Positions 9,112 to 18,968 of a stretch of DNA of 19,394 nucleotides are shown piece by piece. Below the pieces are notes generated by a model that saw nothing but the letters and a program-made list of their open reading frames with translations, searched no databases and was not told the origin of the DNA. A program made the position numbers and the translations under genes. The DNA comes from Isohypsibius dastychi (lineage: Eukaryota; Tardigrada; Eutardigrada; Parachela; Isohypsibiidae), in assembly GCA_034696485.1 (NCBI GenBank), contig JAQIWT010000483.1:1-19394 (forward strand), read 5' to 3'. Numbering within the stretch: the first letter of the stretch is position 1; each line of letters begins with the position of its first letter.

Positions 9112-10853
9112 CTAGTTTCTTGACGAGCATTGCGTAGAATGGTTTGTGACGATCTCAATCATCAGTGGGAGACTGATTGGAACTTTGGTGCTCCGGTCCT
9201 GCATTTCGATCAGCAGTAACAAATAAGATGCAGCAGCTCCAACAACCTGTTTCAAAACCAACCTCAGTTCGTTGCTAACTCTGAATACCCATGTCTCACC
9301 GTGAACACGAACTGTTTCGTCACTACAACAGCGCCTAGGAACGTGATTCCCACTACCGACTTGGTGAGCTGATTGATGAAGAGGTGGAGCTGTTCGCAAA
9401 TCGCCGAAAATAACGTTCAAGTACGAGAGTACGAGCTGCGTACTGGAAACTCACCGTGGCGCTGTTTCTGGGAATATTTGCCCACTCCTCATCCACTTTG
9501 ACTCGCAGCAAAGTTTCAAGCGGTTCATGAGCCTACATGGCACTTGGAAAGTACCATCCCTTGTAAAACAAATTCTCTTGTACCTTTTGGTTGATTTGCA
9601 TTCCCGCGCAGAAAATTGAGGCAATTACGAAAACCAGACAGATGACCCAGGTGACCAGTGCAAAGTCATGACCGTTGAGTCTACCGTCTTTCATCATGGT
9701 TATGAAGTTGAACAATTGAAGAATCAGAGTGGGACAGCAGGTGATCAGCTGAATAAAGACGAATTCCCGTGTCATTTTATCCGTAATTTTGACGATTTCG
9801 CACATTTCAATGTGCTGACGCCGCAGACTTTCCAAAACGGATATGGTGGTGTCTGCGTGAACCGAGGAAGTATCCTTATCCTGAAGAAGGAAAATTTGAT
9901 GCACAACAACCAAAAACAAACCATCGTGTCTTACCCATAAATAGTTGTCTTTCTCCGCCTCAAATATTTTCTTGGATATGATTGTAAATTCTGATGTGAT
10001 CCAAAAACTGAGATAGCACAACCAGGTTGGACTGAAGCAATTAATGGCCAGACAGCACATTCCACTGAGACAAAGGATGAAACGGGAGAAATAGTCGGAA
10101 AACGATCCCTCTTTCCCAGACAAATCTAAAAGCAGCACCCGTCTGTCGGGTAAATCAACCATGGTTCGAATCACAACAGCTATCATCATTAAGGTACATG
10201 CACTGACAAGAAGTCCTGAAAAATCCAAAGGTCAATCAAAATTTTGTTTAGTCACTCCCTAATGTTGGGGGGAATGGGCTAAGGGAATAATAACTTAATT
10301 GACGTTTATAAACTGACGCAATTTTACCGCTGAAGAGAACCATCCATTTGGTTTTCTGTGCAATTTTAGTGGATTCGTTGTTCCTCCATTTCTTGAAGTA
10401 AGATAGGCTGGCTTGCATGAGAATCGCATACCGGTTGGGCGACTCGCAATTGAGGAAGAAAATCACGGCATTGCAAAGCGCGCCGCCAATCCAGATGACC
10501 AGAATAGTTCGCATCACATGTACTTCTGGGGGAGAATTTGAACCTAAGAAATAGCCTGGAACGATTCCACAAAGAACGACGACACAGAATACCATGACGA
10601 AGATGCTGTGACAAATCAACAAATATCGGTAAATTTTCTTTCCGCTGAATGAAGCGGATACTTTTTCCGAGCAAGTTTTGAGATGTGGGGATGGATGATA
10701 GCACCCAAAAATGGCTAGAGGGATGATTATCCATCGCGCCGCTCGTACTATGTCGTCCCAGCTTTCCGAGTTTTGCTGAAGATCCGAATCGAACATCTTG
10801 AAGTGCATCATTTCACCGCTTGCTTTCCTGGCTCGAACTGACCGACCATCCAT
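9112..10853 (-). CDS. GR-like seven-transmembrane chemoreceptor C (6 exons)
   Basis: The predicted 468-aa multi-pass membrane protein is of gustatory-receptor type and clearly paralogous to gene D. Exons in transcript order: 10853-10328, 10215-9935, 9880-9584, 9532-9455, 9389-9300, 9246-9112 (intron phases 1,0,0,0,0; sizes 112, 54, 51, 65, 53). Shared signatures with D: RWIIIPxAIFGCYHPS in exon 1 and the SLRRxH region with MTRE in exon 3. Exons 4 and 5 are of equal length in both genes (78 and 90 bp). The last exon begins VVGAAASYLLLLIEMQ, a degenerate form of the TYhhhhhQF motif that marks the last GR helix. Intron 2 (54 bp) is stop-free and in frame. The ATG at 10853 (MDGRSVRARK) is the first in frame; a later one at MMHF is possible. 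The ligand is unknown. The gene lies 3' of D in a head-to-tail minus-strand cluster with A2. Confidence 0.82.
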
Positions 10854-11663
10854 ATTGTACCGATTGAAAAATCGACAGAGGAACAAATTTATCAGAAGAG
10901 AAGTAAAGCAGTGGGACCGTAATGCGAAACAAATCGGTCTGTAATGGGAAACGGTGTTTGTTGATCATACGATCTCATTCTGGATCAACGGATGTGTTTC
11001 AATATTTGCCAATTCGCGCAGCACAATGACGATATTATCAAAATAGAAATTTAATCGGTCCCTGATCGGATGGGATGAAATTGTATTTTGACTCGGAGTA
11101 GCATGATTGTGTGAGCAGGGAATTAGTTTCTATTTTGAAGTACAGATTTTAAAAAGGCTGATTGGAGATTGTGAGTGTAAGCCTTCTGGCAAATCTTCTG
11201 TTCACTGGAATAACAAAAAAACAAATCGTTTCCGCGAGCGAATTTATTGTAACAAAGATCATGTTTGCCACAAGGGTAATTTGAAATAAGGTCCCTAGGG
11301 CTCTGTGCTTGACCCAAGGAAGCGTAGTGAGCAACTCCCCATATTTCTCCTTTTTTTCAGATTAACTTGAACAGTCTCAGTGTCTCTGAATATGAACAAG
11401 CTGATTCCACACTTAATTTACTAATTGTGCTCTTCATGCAGGGTCACTGAAAAAGCTAATTCAAACTGCGGTTTGCTGTCTAGTCAAGTGTCAAGAATCA
11501 TCTTCAGAGCTGCTTACGTATGACTTGCGCAACATTGGATATTTTCCGGCTGATAGCATTTTAAGGAGTAATCCAGCTCAGGCGGTTGAATTTAAGGAAC
11601 AGCCAGAAAACGATGGTTAATTGTTAACATCTTGTTTATGAGTGGACTGCAAGCATAGCATTC
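10854..11663. other. Intergenic between GR-C and GR-D
   Basis: This 810-bp gap separates GR-C from the stop of GR-D. A hydrophobic minus-strand open frame at about 11149-11334, ending in an arginine-rich stretch (NRRFARRL), vaguely recalls the exon-2 helices of GR-D, but no splice sites or ordered similarity confirm a relic. Nothing else was recognised. Confidence 0.35.
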
Positions 11664-13730
11664 TCAATTGTGGCGACAGGAGTAGTTTGAAACGATTTGA
11701 ATCATTTGGGCCATGTTGACTGGTGCCTTGGTCATTCGGTCCTGTAGTTCGATCAGGAGATACAAATATGATGCAGCCGCTCCAATGATCTGAAACAAAC
11801 AGTCAAGTCAAAGGCACATTTGTCATGAACTCTTTCAACAAAAGCTTACCGTAAACGCAAACTGCGGCGTAATTGCTGCTGCTCCCATAAAAGTTAACCC
11901 GATTGTCGATTTCGTCAGTTGATCCATGAACAGCTGGAGCTGATTAAAAAAAATATTACAGGAACACGTGAGAAAAAAATTTCAATCGATGAAAAAAAAG
12001 AGCAAATCGATGAAATGCAATCACACCAAGGTTCACTCTATGGTTTTCAGAAGTTGTTCAATGATTCTCACCGAAACGAAATTCGCGGGTATAGCAGTCC
12101 ACTGGTGAGATGCGTTTAACTTCAGAAGAATCTGCAATGGTTCGTGAGCCTGAAACAATAATGGGTTGAACTGAATAAAGCCACACAATCTTGTTGTTTG
12201 TTGTCAATTTTCACAATTTTGCACAATTTTGTTGTCACTATTCGAAAAAAGACTGCATTTCCAAAAAACACATAAAATCAAGAAAAAAGCATCAAGATAC
12301 ACATCTGTTCATTACCGCTTTGTGGATCTGAATTCCGGACCAGGAAATTGCCGTTAGAATCAAAACGACATTAAAAGCCCAACTCAATACAGCGTAGTCA
12401 TTTGCATTCGCTTTTCCGCTCCGAATCAGGACAAAGGAATTAAAAAGCTGCAGCACAACTGCTGGGTAGAAGGTCACCAATTGGCAGAAGATCAGCTCGC
12501 GAGTCATTCGATCTGCCGTTTTGACAATTTCCGATAACTGCGTGTGTTTCCGCCGAAGACTTTCCATAACAGAAATTTCTTTTATTTGTTCTGATGGATC
12601 TTCATCCTGAAATTCAAAATTTAAACAAAACGAGAATTCAACTTTTTTTTTATTCGCTAGATCCAAACCAAAACAAGAATAAAAAAGAATGTGATTGTTC
12701 GAATAAATAGTCGTACCCATAAGGTGTTTTCTTCTTCGGCGATTTCCAGTCGGTGCGTAATTCTTCGAAATTCCCTCGAAATTAAGAGGCTGAGAAAATA
12801 AATCCAGGTTGGACCAACAAAATTAATTCCGATGGAAATAGTTGCATAGATTAAAATGAGGATTTTCCTGAGTATGTCGTCAGGAAGCGAATGAGGATTT
12901 CCCAATAGGTTCAGTCTTTCATCAGGGTCACCAACGATGGAGCGAATAAACATCGCCGATAATAAAAGAAGTGCAAACATTTCCGTAGTTCCTGAAACGA
13001 CACATTATATCTGATCAATTCAGTTAACGACAATAATCTACAACATCATTGAATTCATTCATCACTAAGCTCAAACTGGCTGCTTCACATCAGCTCACTT
13101 TTCAGACTTGAATAGTGCATTCTCAAAACCGAACTTTTGTTAATAGAACGATGAATTGTAATATACTGTAAGAATATTTCGTTATGATTTTATATTCATT
13201 ACATAAGTACACAATCTGCATTTACCGATTGACAAAATAATAAACCTGATTTGTCGAGTCAATTTCGTATAACTGCTGGAATTCTCCGTCGAATAAGCGA
13301 TTAGTCGGCACAGTATCTCCATATTGCGGTTCCCAAATTCCGAATTCACAAATAAGAACACCACATTCAGCGTCGCTCCAGTGATCCATATCAGCGACGA
13401 GACTCGCATCATGAACCCATCCGCCGATAATTCTTCCTTCTTCCAAATCGCCATTCCAAAACACCCAATAAAAAACAAACAAAATAATAAGATGACGCAA
13501 CTATTTGCAATCAAAAGCCGACGATTCCGCTGCGAACTCTGGAAAAATGGACAGGGGAATTTCGAAGTGCATTGAGGAGCCGATGGGTGGTAGCATCCGA
13601 AAATGGCCATTGGGATGATTATCCACCGGAATGCTTTCCACAAGCTTGAAGGATCTTTCCCAGAAATTTCCGAGTCGGTCAAACTGCAATCATCGCAGAC
13701 GGCTTTTCTAATTTTGCGAGTCTCTTCCAT
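11664..13730 (-). CDS. GR-like seven-transmembrane chemoreceptor D (6 exons)
   Basis: The predicted 454-aa multi-pass membrane protein is a paralogue of gene C. Exons in transcript order: 13730-13226, 12991-12717, 12606-12316, 12149-12072, 11939-11850, 11789-11664. The five introns sit at the same places and phases as in C but are longer (234, 110, 166, 132, 60 bp). Exon 1 carries RWIIIPMAIFGCYHPSAP and two helices, exon 2 the GDPDER loop and two helices, and exon 3 the SLRRKH region and MTRE. The last exon starts IIGAAASYLYLLIELQ, which matches the final GR helix with Glu in place of the usual Gln. The ATG at 13730 has a strong context (GCCATGG); an in-frame GTG 24 bp upstream is ignored. 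A truncated inverted copy (D') lies at 2865-3156, and the degenerate relic E lies just upstream. Confidence 0.82.
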
Positions 13731-13800
13731 GGCTTGGAGTATGCTGACATGCACACTGCTTGAGCTCCAAATGCATGCACAGAAAATTCCACAGCGCAGA

Positions 13801-14049
13801 ATTTAACAGCAGAAAATCCTGAACAATCAAAAATTCAAGGAATTACAGATTTTTTCGTGAAACATACACTGTTCAAAATCTAACCTTTTTGGGTGGAAAG
13901 GGTATCAAAGGATGAGGCTCGACGACTTAGCATTCGTCACATCGTTTCATCCTACTCACTTTGAAAAATCAAGCTTCAAACAGCTCGTTTCACTGAAAAA
14001 ACTGACCGCATTTTGAATAAGGGTTGTTCAGAATTTTCTGCTGTTAAAT
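13801..14049. repeat. Short inverted repeat upstream of GR-D
   Basis: Positions 13801-13826 (starting ATTTAACAGCAGAAAAT) recur in inverted orientation at 14024-14049 with 25 of 26 bases matching, about 200 bp apart. It brackets the block 13905-13961 that is shared with the left arm. It could be a fold-back element or local inverted duplication; no target-site duplication was identified. Confidence 0.65.
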
Positions 14050-14139
14050 ATGGCTCTGCGCCAGTTCCACGCAGCCTGTAGTGCCCACACAGTTTGCACA
14101 AAAACCATCAAAATAATCGATGGATGGTAGAAAATGCAA

Positions 14140-14330
14140 TATGGGTAATTTCTTCGAATGAGAGATTGAGAATGACCAAAATACTGAAACGCGAACAACA
14201 AGATACTTAAGTACAGTAAATGTGTTGATCATTCCTTTCCCGCCCACAGTTAATTTTGTTCATCAGGGTTCCCGAACGAAGTTACGTACAAAGCAAATAA
14301 TATCAGACTGATGAGATTAAAGGGAATCCT
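14140..14330 (-). pseudogene. Degenerate GR relic E (exon-2-like)
   Basis: An acceptor-like CAG at 14331-14329 is followed by a 70-bp stretch (14328-14259) that reads as a helix and then GNPDEQN, matching the start of exon 2 in GR-C and GR-D (D has GDPDER). It is 4 bp shorter than the same stretch in D (74 bp), so the frame is broken, and a TAA follows. Further on, TTCGAAGAAATTACCCA (14158-14142) resembles the D exon-2 sequence coding for FRRITH. It lies within about 477 bp (13962-14438) that the left arm lacks, between A2 and D in the same orientation, so it is probably a decayed tandem GR. Confidence 0.55.
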
Positions 14331-14438
14331 GTTAGCGTGAGAATGCAGACAAATGCAAACCCCGAAGGTGGTGAGAGACGAATATCCAATGACTGGTACA
14401 AGAGTTCATCAATTTGTTTTTCTCGGACAGAAAACGAA

Positions 14439-14885
14439 ATGGAATGCCCTCGGTGTTACGACAAATTGACTCTTGTTTTGTTAGAATCTGCTTTCAATTG
14501 AAAAACGCGATCAAATCATCAGCTGGAAATGGCTCAGTAAGCTGCACTCCATTCCGTTCCATACCTTCCATTCCATTTCCGTATGTGGTTCTTGCGATGT
14601 TGATTAAGCAAGCGGCACTCAAAGCATGAAATTTTTGTCCCATGAAGGTTGGGTGAGTTGTTATCTGTGGACTGTAATGCTTTCCTGCGTGATTCCCTGC
14701 ACTCAAAATAACCTTTTCCAAAACCTCTTTTCTCTGATTGAAGTCTACAGAGTACAATACGACTACAGTGACTCAAGCTCGAATCGCCCACCGTTGCACA
14801 TGCTCGCTCCCAGGAACAAAATCTTTTCCAATTATTGACCTTCTAAAGTGACCAAAGAGCATTTCTGCATTGCATGTGAGCATTG
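14439..14885 (-). repeat. Conserved non-coding block shared by both arms
   Basis: This block is the inverted counterpart of about 2340-2777. Similarity is strong around GATGATTTGATCGCGTTTT and around GGCGATTCGAGCTTGAGT, with scattered small indels. No frame stays open in both copies. It sits between the A and D genes in both arms. Confidence 0.75.
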
Positions 14886-15640
14886 CATGTAAAAACTGAG
14901 AAACATCCAAAATCTTGAACGGTTTTTTGTCCTCCCTCCCCAAGGGGGAGGACCTAGCATCGGAGAACGTATAATGGGCCCGAATAGTCCCATTTGAAAA
15001 AGTTTTAAAGAGTTAATCCCATTGGTCGATTAGCCCGACCCCCCAGTAATTTAAAACCTTAGGCCACACCTCCCATAGACTTACATGTTGAAAAGTTTTA
15101 AAACCTGAAACCCCCCAGCCAGCCCACCCTCACCCCTCGCCTGGGCTGCCTCGCTGCGAAGGCCTACACCTACAGTGGATATCAAAGGCAGCAAAAGTAG
15201 GCAGTCGGTGTAGCAGTCGGAGTCGTCTCAAAGTGGCTGCTTCTCTTTGAAATCTTAAACTTAGTCGACTGTTATTCTATATTCATCCAGAATTTGGAAT
15301 GACGGATGAATCCCGATCAGTACGGTCTGTACATATTTTGAACATTCAAGCCCATCTTGTCTCCTGTAATTTCCGTGGTGAGCTCACTTCAGTCACCTTC
15401 CAAATGCTCAAAAGTATGCTCCAAGCTCTAGTCTTGAAAGACAAGTTTGGCCGTTTATTTGAGAGCCAAAAATATACGTTGGATTGTTGGCATGCATCAG
15501 TATTTTCGGAGGATACGTAAGGAAAAATTGTTGAGGAATTACTGTCATATTTTGGGAGGACAAGATAATCTGATGTAAATCAGATTATTAGCAAGATGCG
15601 AAGGCTTTTGCGGGCATATTTTATCCAGTTTTTGCAGTTG
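14886..15640. other. About 750 bp present only in the right arm
   Basis: Sequence here has no counterpart in the left arm and interrupts otherwise collinear homology. It contains C-rich and G-rich patches, a CTCC/GGAG hairpin at about 14929-14953, and a perfect 8-bp-stem palindrome at 15566-15587 (TAATCTGA, 6-base loop, TCAGATTA). A plus-strand open frame at 15299-15520 (73 aa) resembles nothing known to me. It may be one or more inserted mobile elements, but clear terminal repeats and target-site duplications were not found. Confidence 0.45.
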
Positions 15641-16341
15641 AACGAAATTAGCCGGCTAGGGACATGATCCTATGATGCAAGAAATCACGTTTCCTGCCCA
15701 GTGAGAACCATCCAAAAGTTTGTCTGTATTTTTCCTCGACGACAGGTTCTAATGAATCAACTCGAGATCAAAGCGTTCAAAATAGCGCCGACAGCTCATG
15801 ATGTTTCGCTGAAAACTCGGTTGCCAAACAACATGACGGCGGCTTCTTCGAAAAAAATTACGTTTCTTGCCGAACCATGCTTTGCCGGTACACAGCGTGA
15901 TACAGCTCTGCTTTCGTGACCCCTGCCAGTCACGTAGTGCTGCAAGTTCCTCGAGTCAGATTTTAGTATGTCTGTGGTAGCCCTGTATGCAGTCCAGTGT
16001 ACGCGTAGCCAATGGTGGAGCATGTTTTACGCTCGACAATGATGATCCTCGTCCGGCCGGAAAAAGACTCTCTCAACGGACCTACCGTTCATGTATTTTT
16101 CGGAGATGTTTTTTCTCGGTAGCAAACATGATAGTGGATTCTCGGTATGTTAGGAGATTCTAATCTTTCAGTGAATTCACAAGTTGGAAGATTAGCAGAA
16201 AGATGAGAATGATTTTGGTTGGCGTAGTTCGACTTTACATTTGCCGTCCAGAAGGCTTGTCCTCTGATCTGAAGCCAGGCGAAGGGAACATTATTTGGTA
16301 TACTAAACAATGAACAACTGTGTCTATCCCCCTATGTCCCC

Positions 16342-17810
16342 TTATCCGTCAGTATTTGACATCGGAGAAATGGGACTTTTAAAAGCCTTAGCAACAAAGT
16401 CATCAATCATATAAAGCAACCGGTCTATGTGGTGCTTGAACGTGTCGACGGTGACCAGACTTCTGGTGGTTGTCTTTTTCTCACGGGTGTCCCCAATCAG
16501 CAAAAAACATGTCAGAATAGTACCCAACACCTTGAAGAGGTCAGTTTTAACAAAGTCCATGTTGTTACTCAACTACGGCTTACGGTAAGTAGGTATTCCT
16601 TGTCCAAACAGAACAGCCCTCCTGCTGACACTGCGATTTGATAGTTGGAGCATTCTTTGAAGAAAGAAAGATATTCCGCGCGTTCACGTGGATCATGGGA
16701 ACTCGACTTCAAATCCAAGATGGCTTCTTTCAAGCTCATCACCTACGAGAACAAATTGTTTTTCGAACAACCAGCACATGTGTCACATCGTGAGTAAATA
16801 CTGTTTCGAGAGAAGGAAACATCATGTGTTACCTCTCTTCGCAGTTTTAAACAAGCAATCATCCGTAAACACGAGTTCCCTAGCTGCACTCCCATCGTGG
16901 CATAACTCCTCATCGTCATTGTTCGATCGCTAACCTGGCGTGTATAAAATTCCCCTGCCGATTCTCCATCCTCCTGAACAAGCGGAATACGCAAGAGTAG
17001 TGCGAGCAGAGCGATCAGAGTCAACAAACCAAACACACAATCAGCAGGAATAATGTACTGAAACGCAGAGTTGAATTCCTGGGAGAACGCATGGATACGC
17101 CGATAAGCGAGAACCACTTCCTTCAGCGACATTGTGTTTCTTTCCAGGTTCACACGGAGCTCCTTTAGTGCCCTCACCATGAACAGAATGAGAATCAATA
17201 CCAGTGCACGAACTGCCATGGCATAATTCCCACAGATAACCGCAGCAATTGAATCAAAAATCGAGTAGCCATAAACAGAGATATTACAAAAGATGTAGAA
17301 AGACATATAGGACCAGTTAGATCCGGGCCACGAGTCGATTTGGAGTTTGGTTGCCCAGAGCATGGTGAGAATGTCCGTGAATATCGACAGGACAATGTAT
17401 GCAACACAAATGACGCAAAATTTGTTGAGGAACTGCTGTTGACCTTTTGTCATGTTGGTCGAGACAAGTTTGTGTAGTTTATGCCGATAAATCGTTATGA
17501 ATGTACCGAGACACAAAGCTTGGAAATTACGGAAGAACTCAAATGCGACTGTTATTGTGGTGAAAAATTCGAGTTTTTGAAGTCGAACCTGATTGTCATA
17601 TACGATATTGACAGGAAACAGCACGGCATAACAAAAAATGGCGAGTGAAAGTAGGACCACCCAGAAGTAACGCAGAAGAATGCTACAAAAGCACGGAGTA
17701 AATTTATCAGTAGGATTACGCGGGAACAAACCGGAAAGCTGCAGGTAGATGAAAAACCATCGCGGAAGACCGGGTGTTTCGTCAACGTTGACTGCATAGA
17801 TGGCTCTCAT
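16342..17810 (-). CDS. GR-like seven-transmembrane chemoreceptor A2 (3 exons)
   Basis: The predicted 441-aa receptor is the inverted sister of A1. Exons in transcript order: 17810-16833, 16742-16584, 16530-16342; introns are 90 and 53 bp, the same sizes as in A1. In exon 1, 28 of 326 residues differ from A1, nearly all in the first two thirds. The last ~70 residues are identical although nine codons differ. Exon 2 has MSLKEAILDL against MSLKMAILDL in A1. The C-terminal tail is 12 residues longer (ending MSNTDG) because A1 has TAA where A2 has AAA. Helices and the final segment VLGTILTCFLLI are as in A1. Both copies have intact frames and splice sites, so both are likely functional. The first intron again stays open up to the TAG of its acceptor. 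Confidence 0.82.
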
Positions 17811-17932
17811 TGTATAGCTCGTGAATCAAATGACAGTTCCGCAAGGTGCCGGACACCCACTATTTGAGGCCGCTTTGTGCAGAGTGATGCAGCTGTCATG
17901 TCAAGACATATGAGATATCAAATGAATGCGTT

Positions 17933-18235
17933 CTAGTCAGCCCTCAGCTCCGATCTAACTGCATCAACAGCAGTTTTGTTCATTGATTTTTCGACGTTCA
18001 TCTTGATAAACAGCATTGCGACGAATTTTCTCTGCGTTATTACAGCTGATGAATGCCTTGGTTCGAATCTTTTACACACAGCTTCAAACTTTTCTGATCC
18101 AGCTATCGTACTTACGGATAGCTTTTCAGGATACAAACTCCTAGGTCTACGAATCTGGCCGACCATATTGCTAGGCAATATATCAAGTGCAGTACGTCCT
18201 GCAGCGAACCCATAAATCTGGATTAATGAAGCCAT
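17933..18235 (-). CDS. Uncertain small ORF with possible 84-bp intron
   Basis: A minus-strand frame starts at an ATG in good context (AGAATGGCT) and is open to a TAG at 17933-17935. It gives 100 aa if unspliced. A strong donor (GTAAGT at 18115) and an acceptor (GCAG ending at 18032) define an 84-bp frame-preserving intron, which would leave 72 aa. I do not recognise the product, and codon evidence is too short to prove coding. The same frame continues upstream through a MITE, which shows that openness here is not decisive. Confidence 0.25.
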   Translation of the reverse strand: MASLIQIYGFAAGRTALDILPSNMVGQIRRPRSLYPEKLSVSTIAGSEKFEAVCKRFEPRHSSAVITQRKFVAMLFIKMNVEKSMNKTAVDAVRSELRAD

Positions 18236-18239
18236 TCTA

Positions 18240-18251
18240 GGGGGAAGGGGG
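18240..18251 (+). repeat. GGGGGAAGGGGG motif
   Basis: Two G5 runs separated by AA. The same core appears at 9025-9036 and, with longer runs, at 18663-18680. Confidence 0.5.
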
Positions 18252-18462
18252 CAGTAGTACCTCACATTCTTTAATCTATCATTTTTTGGGTCTGCAAATT
18301 TGGAATTCTGATCGGCTGGGCAATCCCCGACACAATTCGAGATTCGGAATGTGAGATGACAGTATGACAAGCTGTAACGAAAAATGCCTTCCTGAAAATG
18401 TGCGACCAAATATACAAGATTTTCCCTTGGAAGTAAGCTTTTGCGTTTGGATTTCGATTGTA

Positions 18463-18615
18463 CTCCGTTCTCGGGATCAAGTGCACCCCCTTTTCGCTGT
18501 ATCGATCGGCTCACCACACACACTATGCGTGAGCCCCGGGTGCACCCTCCAACTGCGCACTTGGTGAGCCAGTTGGCGCAGCGAAAAGGGGGTGCACTTG
18601 ATCCCGAGAACGGAG
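18463..18615. mobile_element. 153-bp MITE with 37-bp perfect terminal inverted repeats
   Basis: Positions 18463-18499 (starting CTCCGTTCTCGGGATCAAGT) are repeated exactly in inverted orientation at 18579-18615. The element is flanked on both sides by TA (18461-18462 and 18616-18617), which fits the target-site duplication of Tc1/mariner-type elements. The 79-bp interior has further inverted GGCTCACC/GGTGAGCC pieces and no coding capacity, so this is a non-autonomous miniature inverted-repeat element that would need a transposase from elsewhere. Confidence 0.85.
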
Positions 18616-18617
18616 TA

Positions 18618-18968
18618 ATGCGTGAAAGCGCAATATGATTCATGTGTTCCCCAGAAGGGGGCGGGGGGAAGGGGGGGGGGTATACAATACGCCGAAAAAG
18701 AAGGCAGAGCTACCCGTTCACTTTGCTCGCCAATGAATTGTAAGGGGAGGGCCGTTTCGGTGACGCGACGAAAAAACGCACGATTCATGGTTTCATTCGG
18801 TTTTATTCGGTTTCATTCTGTTTAACGGTAACATTTCGATCAAAACTGAGCATATTTTGCTGAAAAGGATTCAGCTACAGATGTGCAGTAGTCCGGCTAA
18901 CAGGGTTTCTGGTGATACAGTAGCGCATTATCAAAGTGTCCAGTAATTCTTCATGATATTTCTGTACC
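18618..18968. other. Non-coding stretch right of the MITE
   Basis: No gene is seen. Apart from the G-rich tract there is a short tandem repeat of about three 10-bp units (TTTCATTCGG and variants) at 18791-18820. It may contain the upstream region of the possible gene starting at 18969. Confidence 0.4.
18657..18680 (+). repeat. G-rich tract (G5, G6 and G10 runs)
   Basis: Runs of 5, 6 and 10 G are separated by C and AA, 40 bp beyond the MITE. This is a strong G-quadruplex candidate and shares the GGGGGAAGGGGG core with two other tracts in the window. Confidence 0.6.

Larger units (their letters stand above)
11664..17850 (-). repeat. Right arm of large inverted duplication
   Basis: This is the minus-strand counterpart of the left arm. 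Matching blocks are about 17850-15640 (GR-A2 and its 3' flank), 14885-14439, 13961-13905, 13600-13365 (GR-D exon 1) and 11725-11664 (GR-D exon 6). Sequence present only here: about 14885-15640 (unrelated), 13962-14438 (holding relic E), about 100 bp replaced or added around 16085-16210, and the central part of gene D. The right arm is the more complete copy for D. Confidence 0.88.

Noticed and set aside
11149-11334. Hydrophobic minus-strand frame as another GR exon
   Set aside because: The similarity to GR-D exon 2 is only of composition plus an arginine cluster; there are no ordered matching residues or splice sites.
15299-15520. A 73-aa plus-strand frame as a transposase remnant
   Set aside because: No catalytic motif, terminal repeats or family resemblance could be shown, so only the containing segment is described.
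15701-16023. Overlapping open frames on both strands in the right arm
   Set aside because: The counterparts at 1805-2057 are cut by different stops and length changes, and no domain is recognisable.
17933-18643. A 236-aa minus-strand open frame
   Set aside because: It reads straight through both terminal repeats of the MITE and has no recognisable domain. Only its 3' part (17933-18235) was kept, as an uncertain small ORF.
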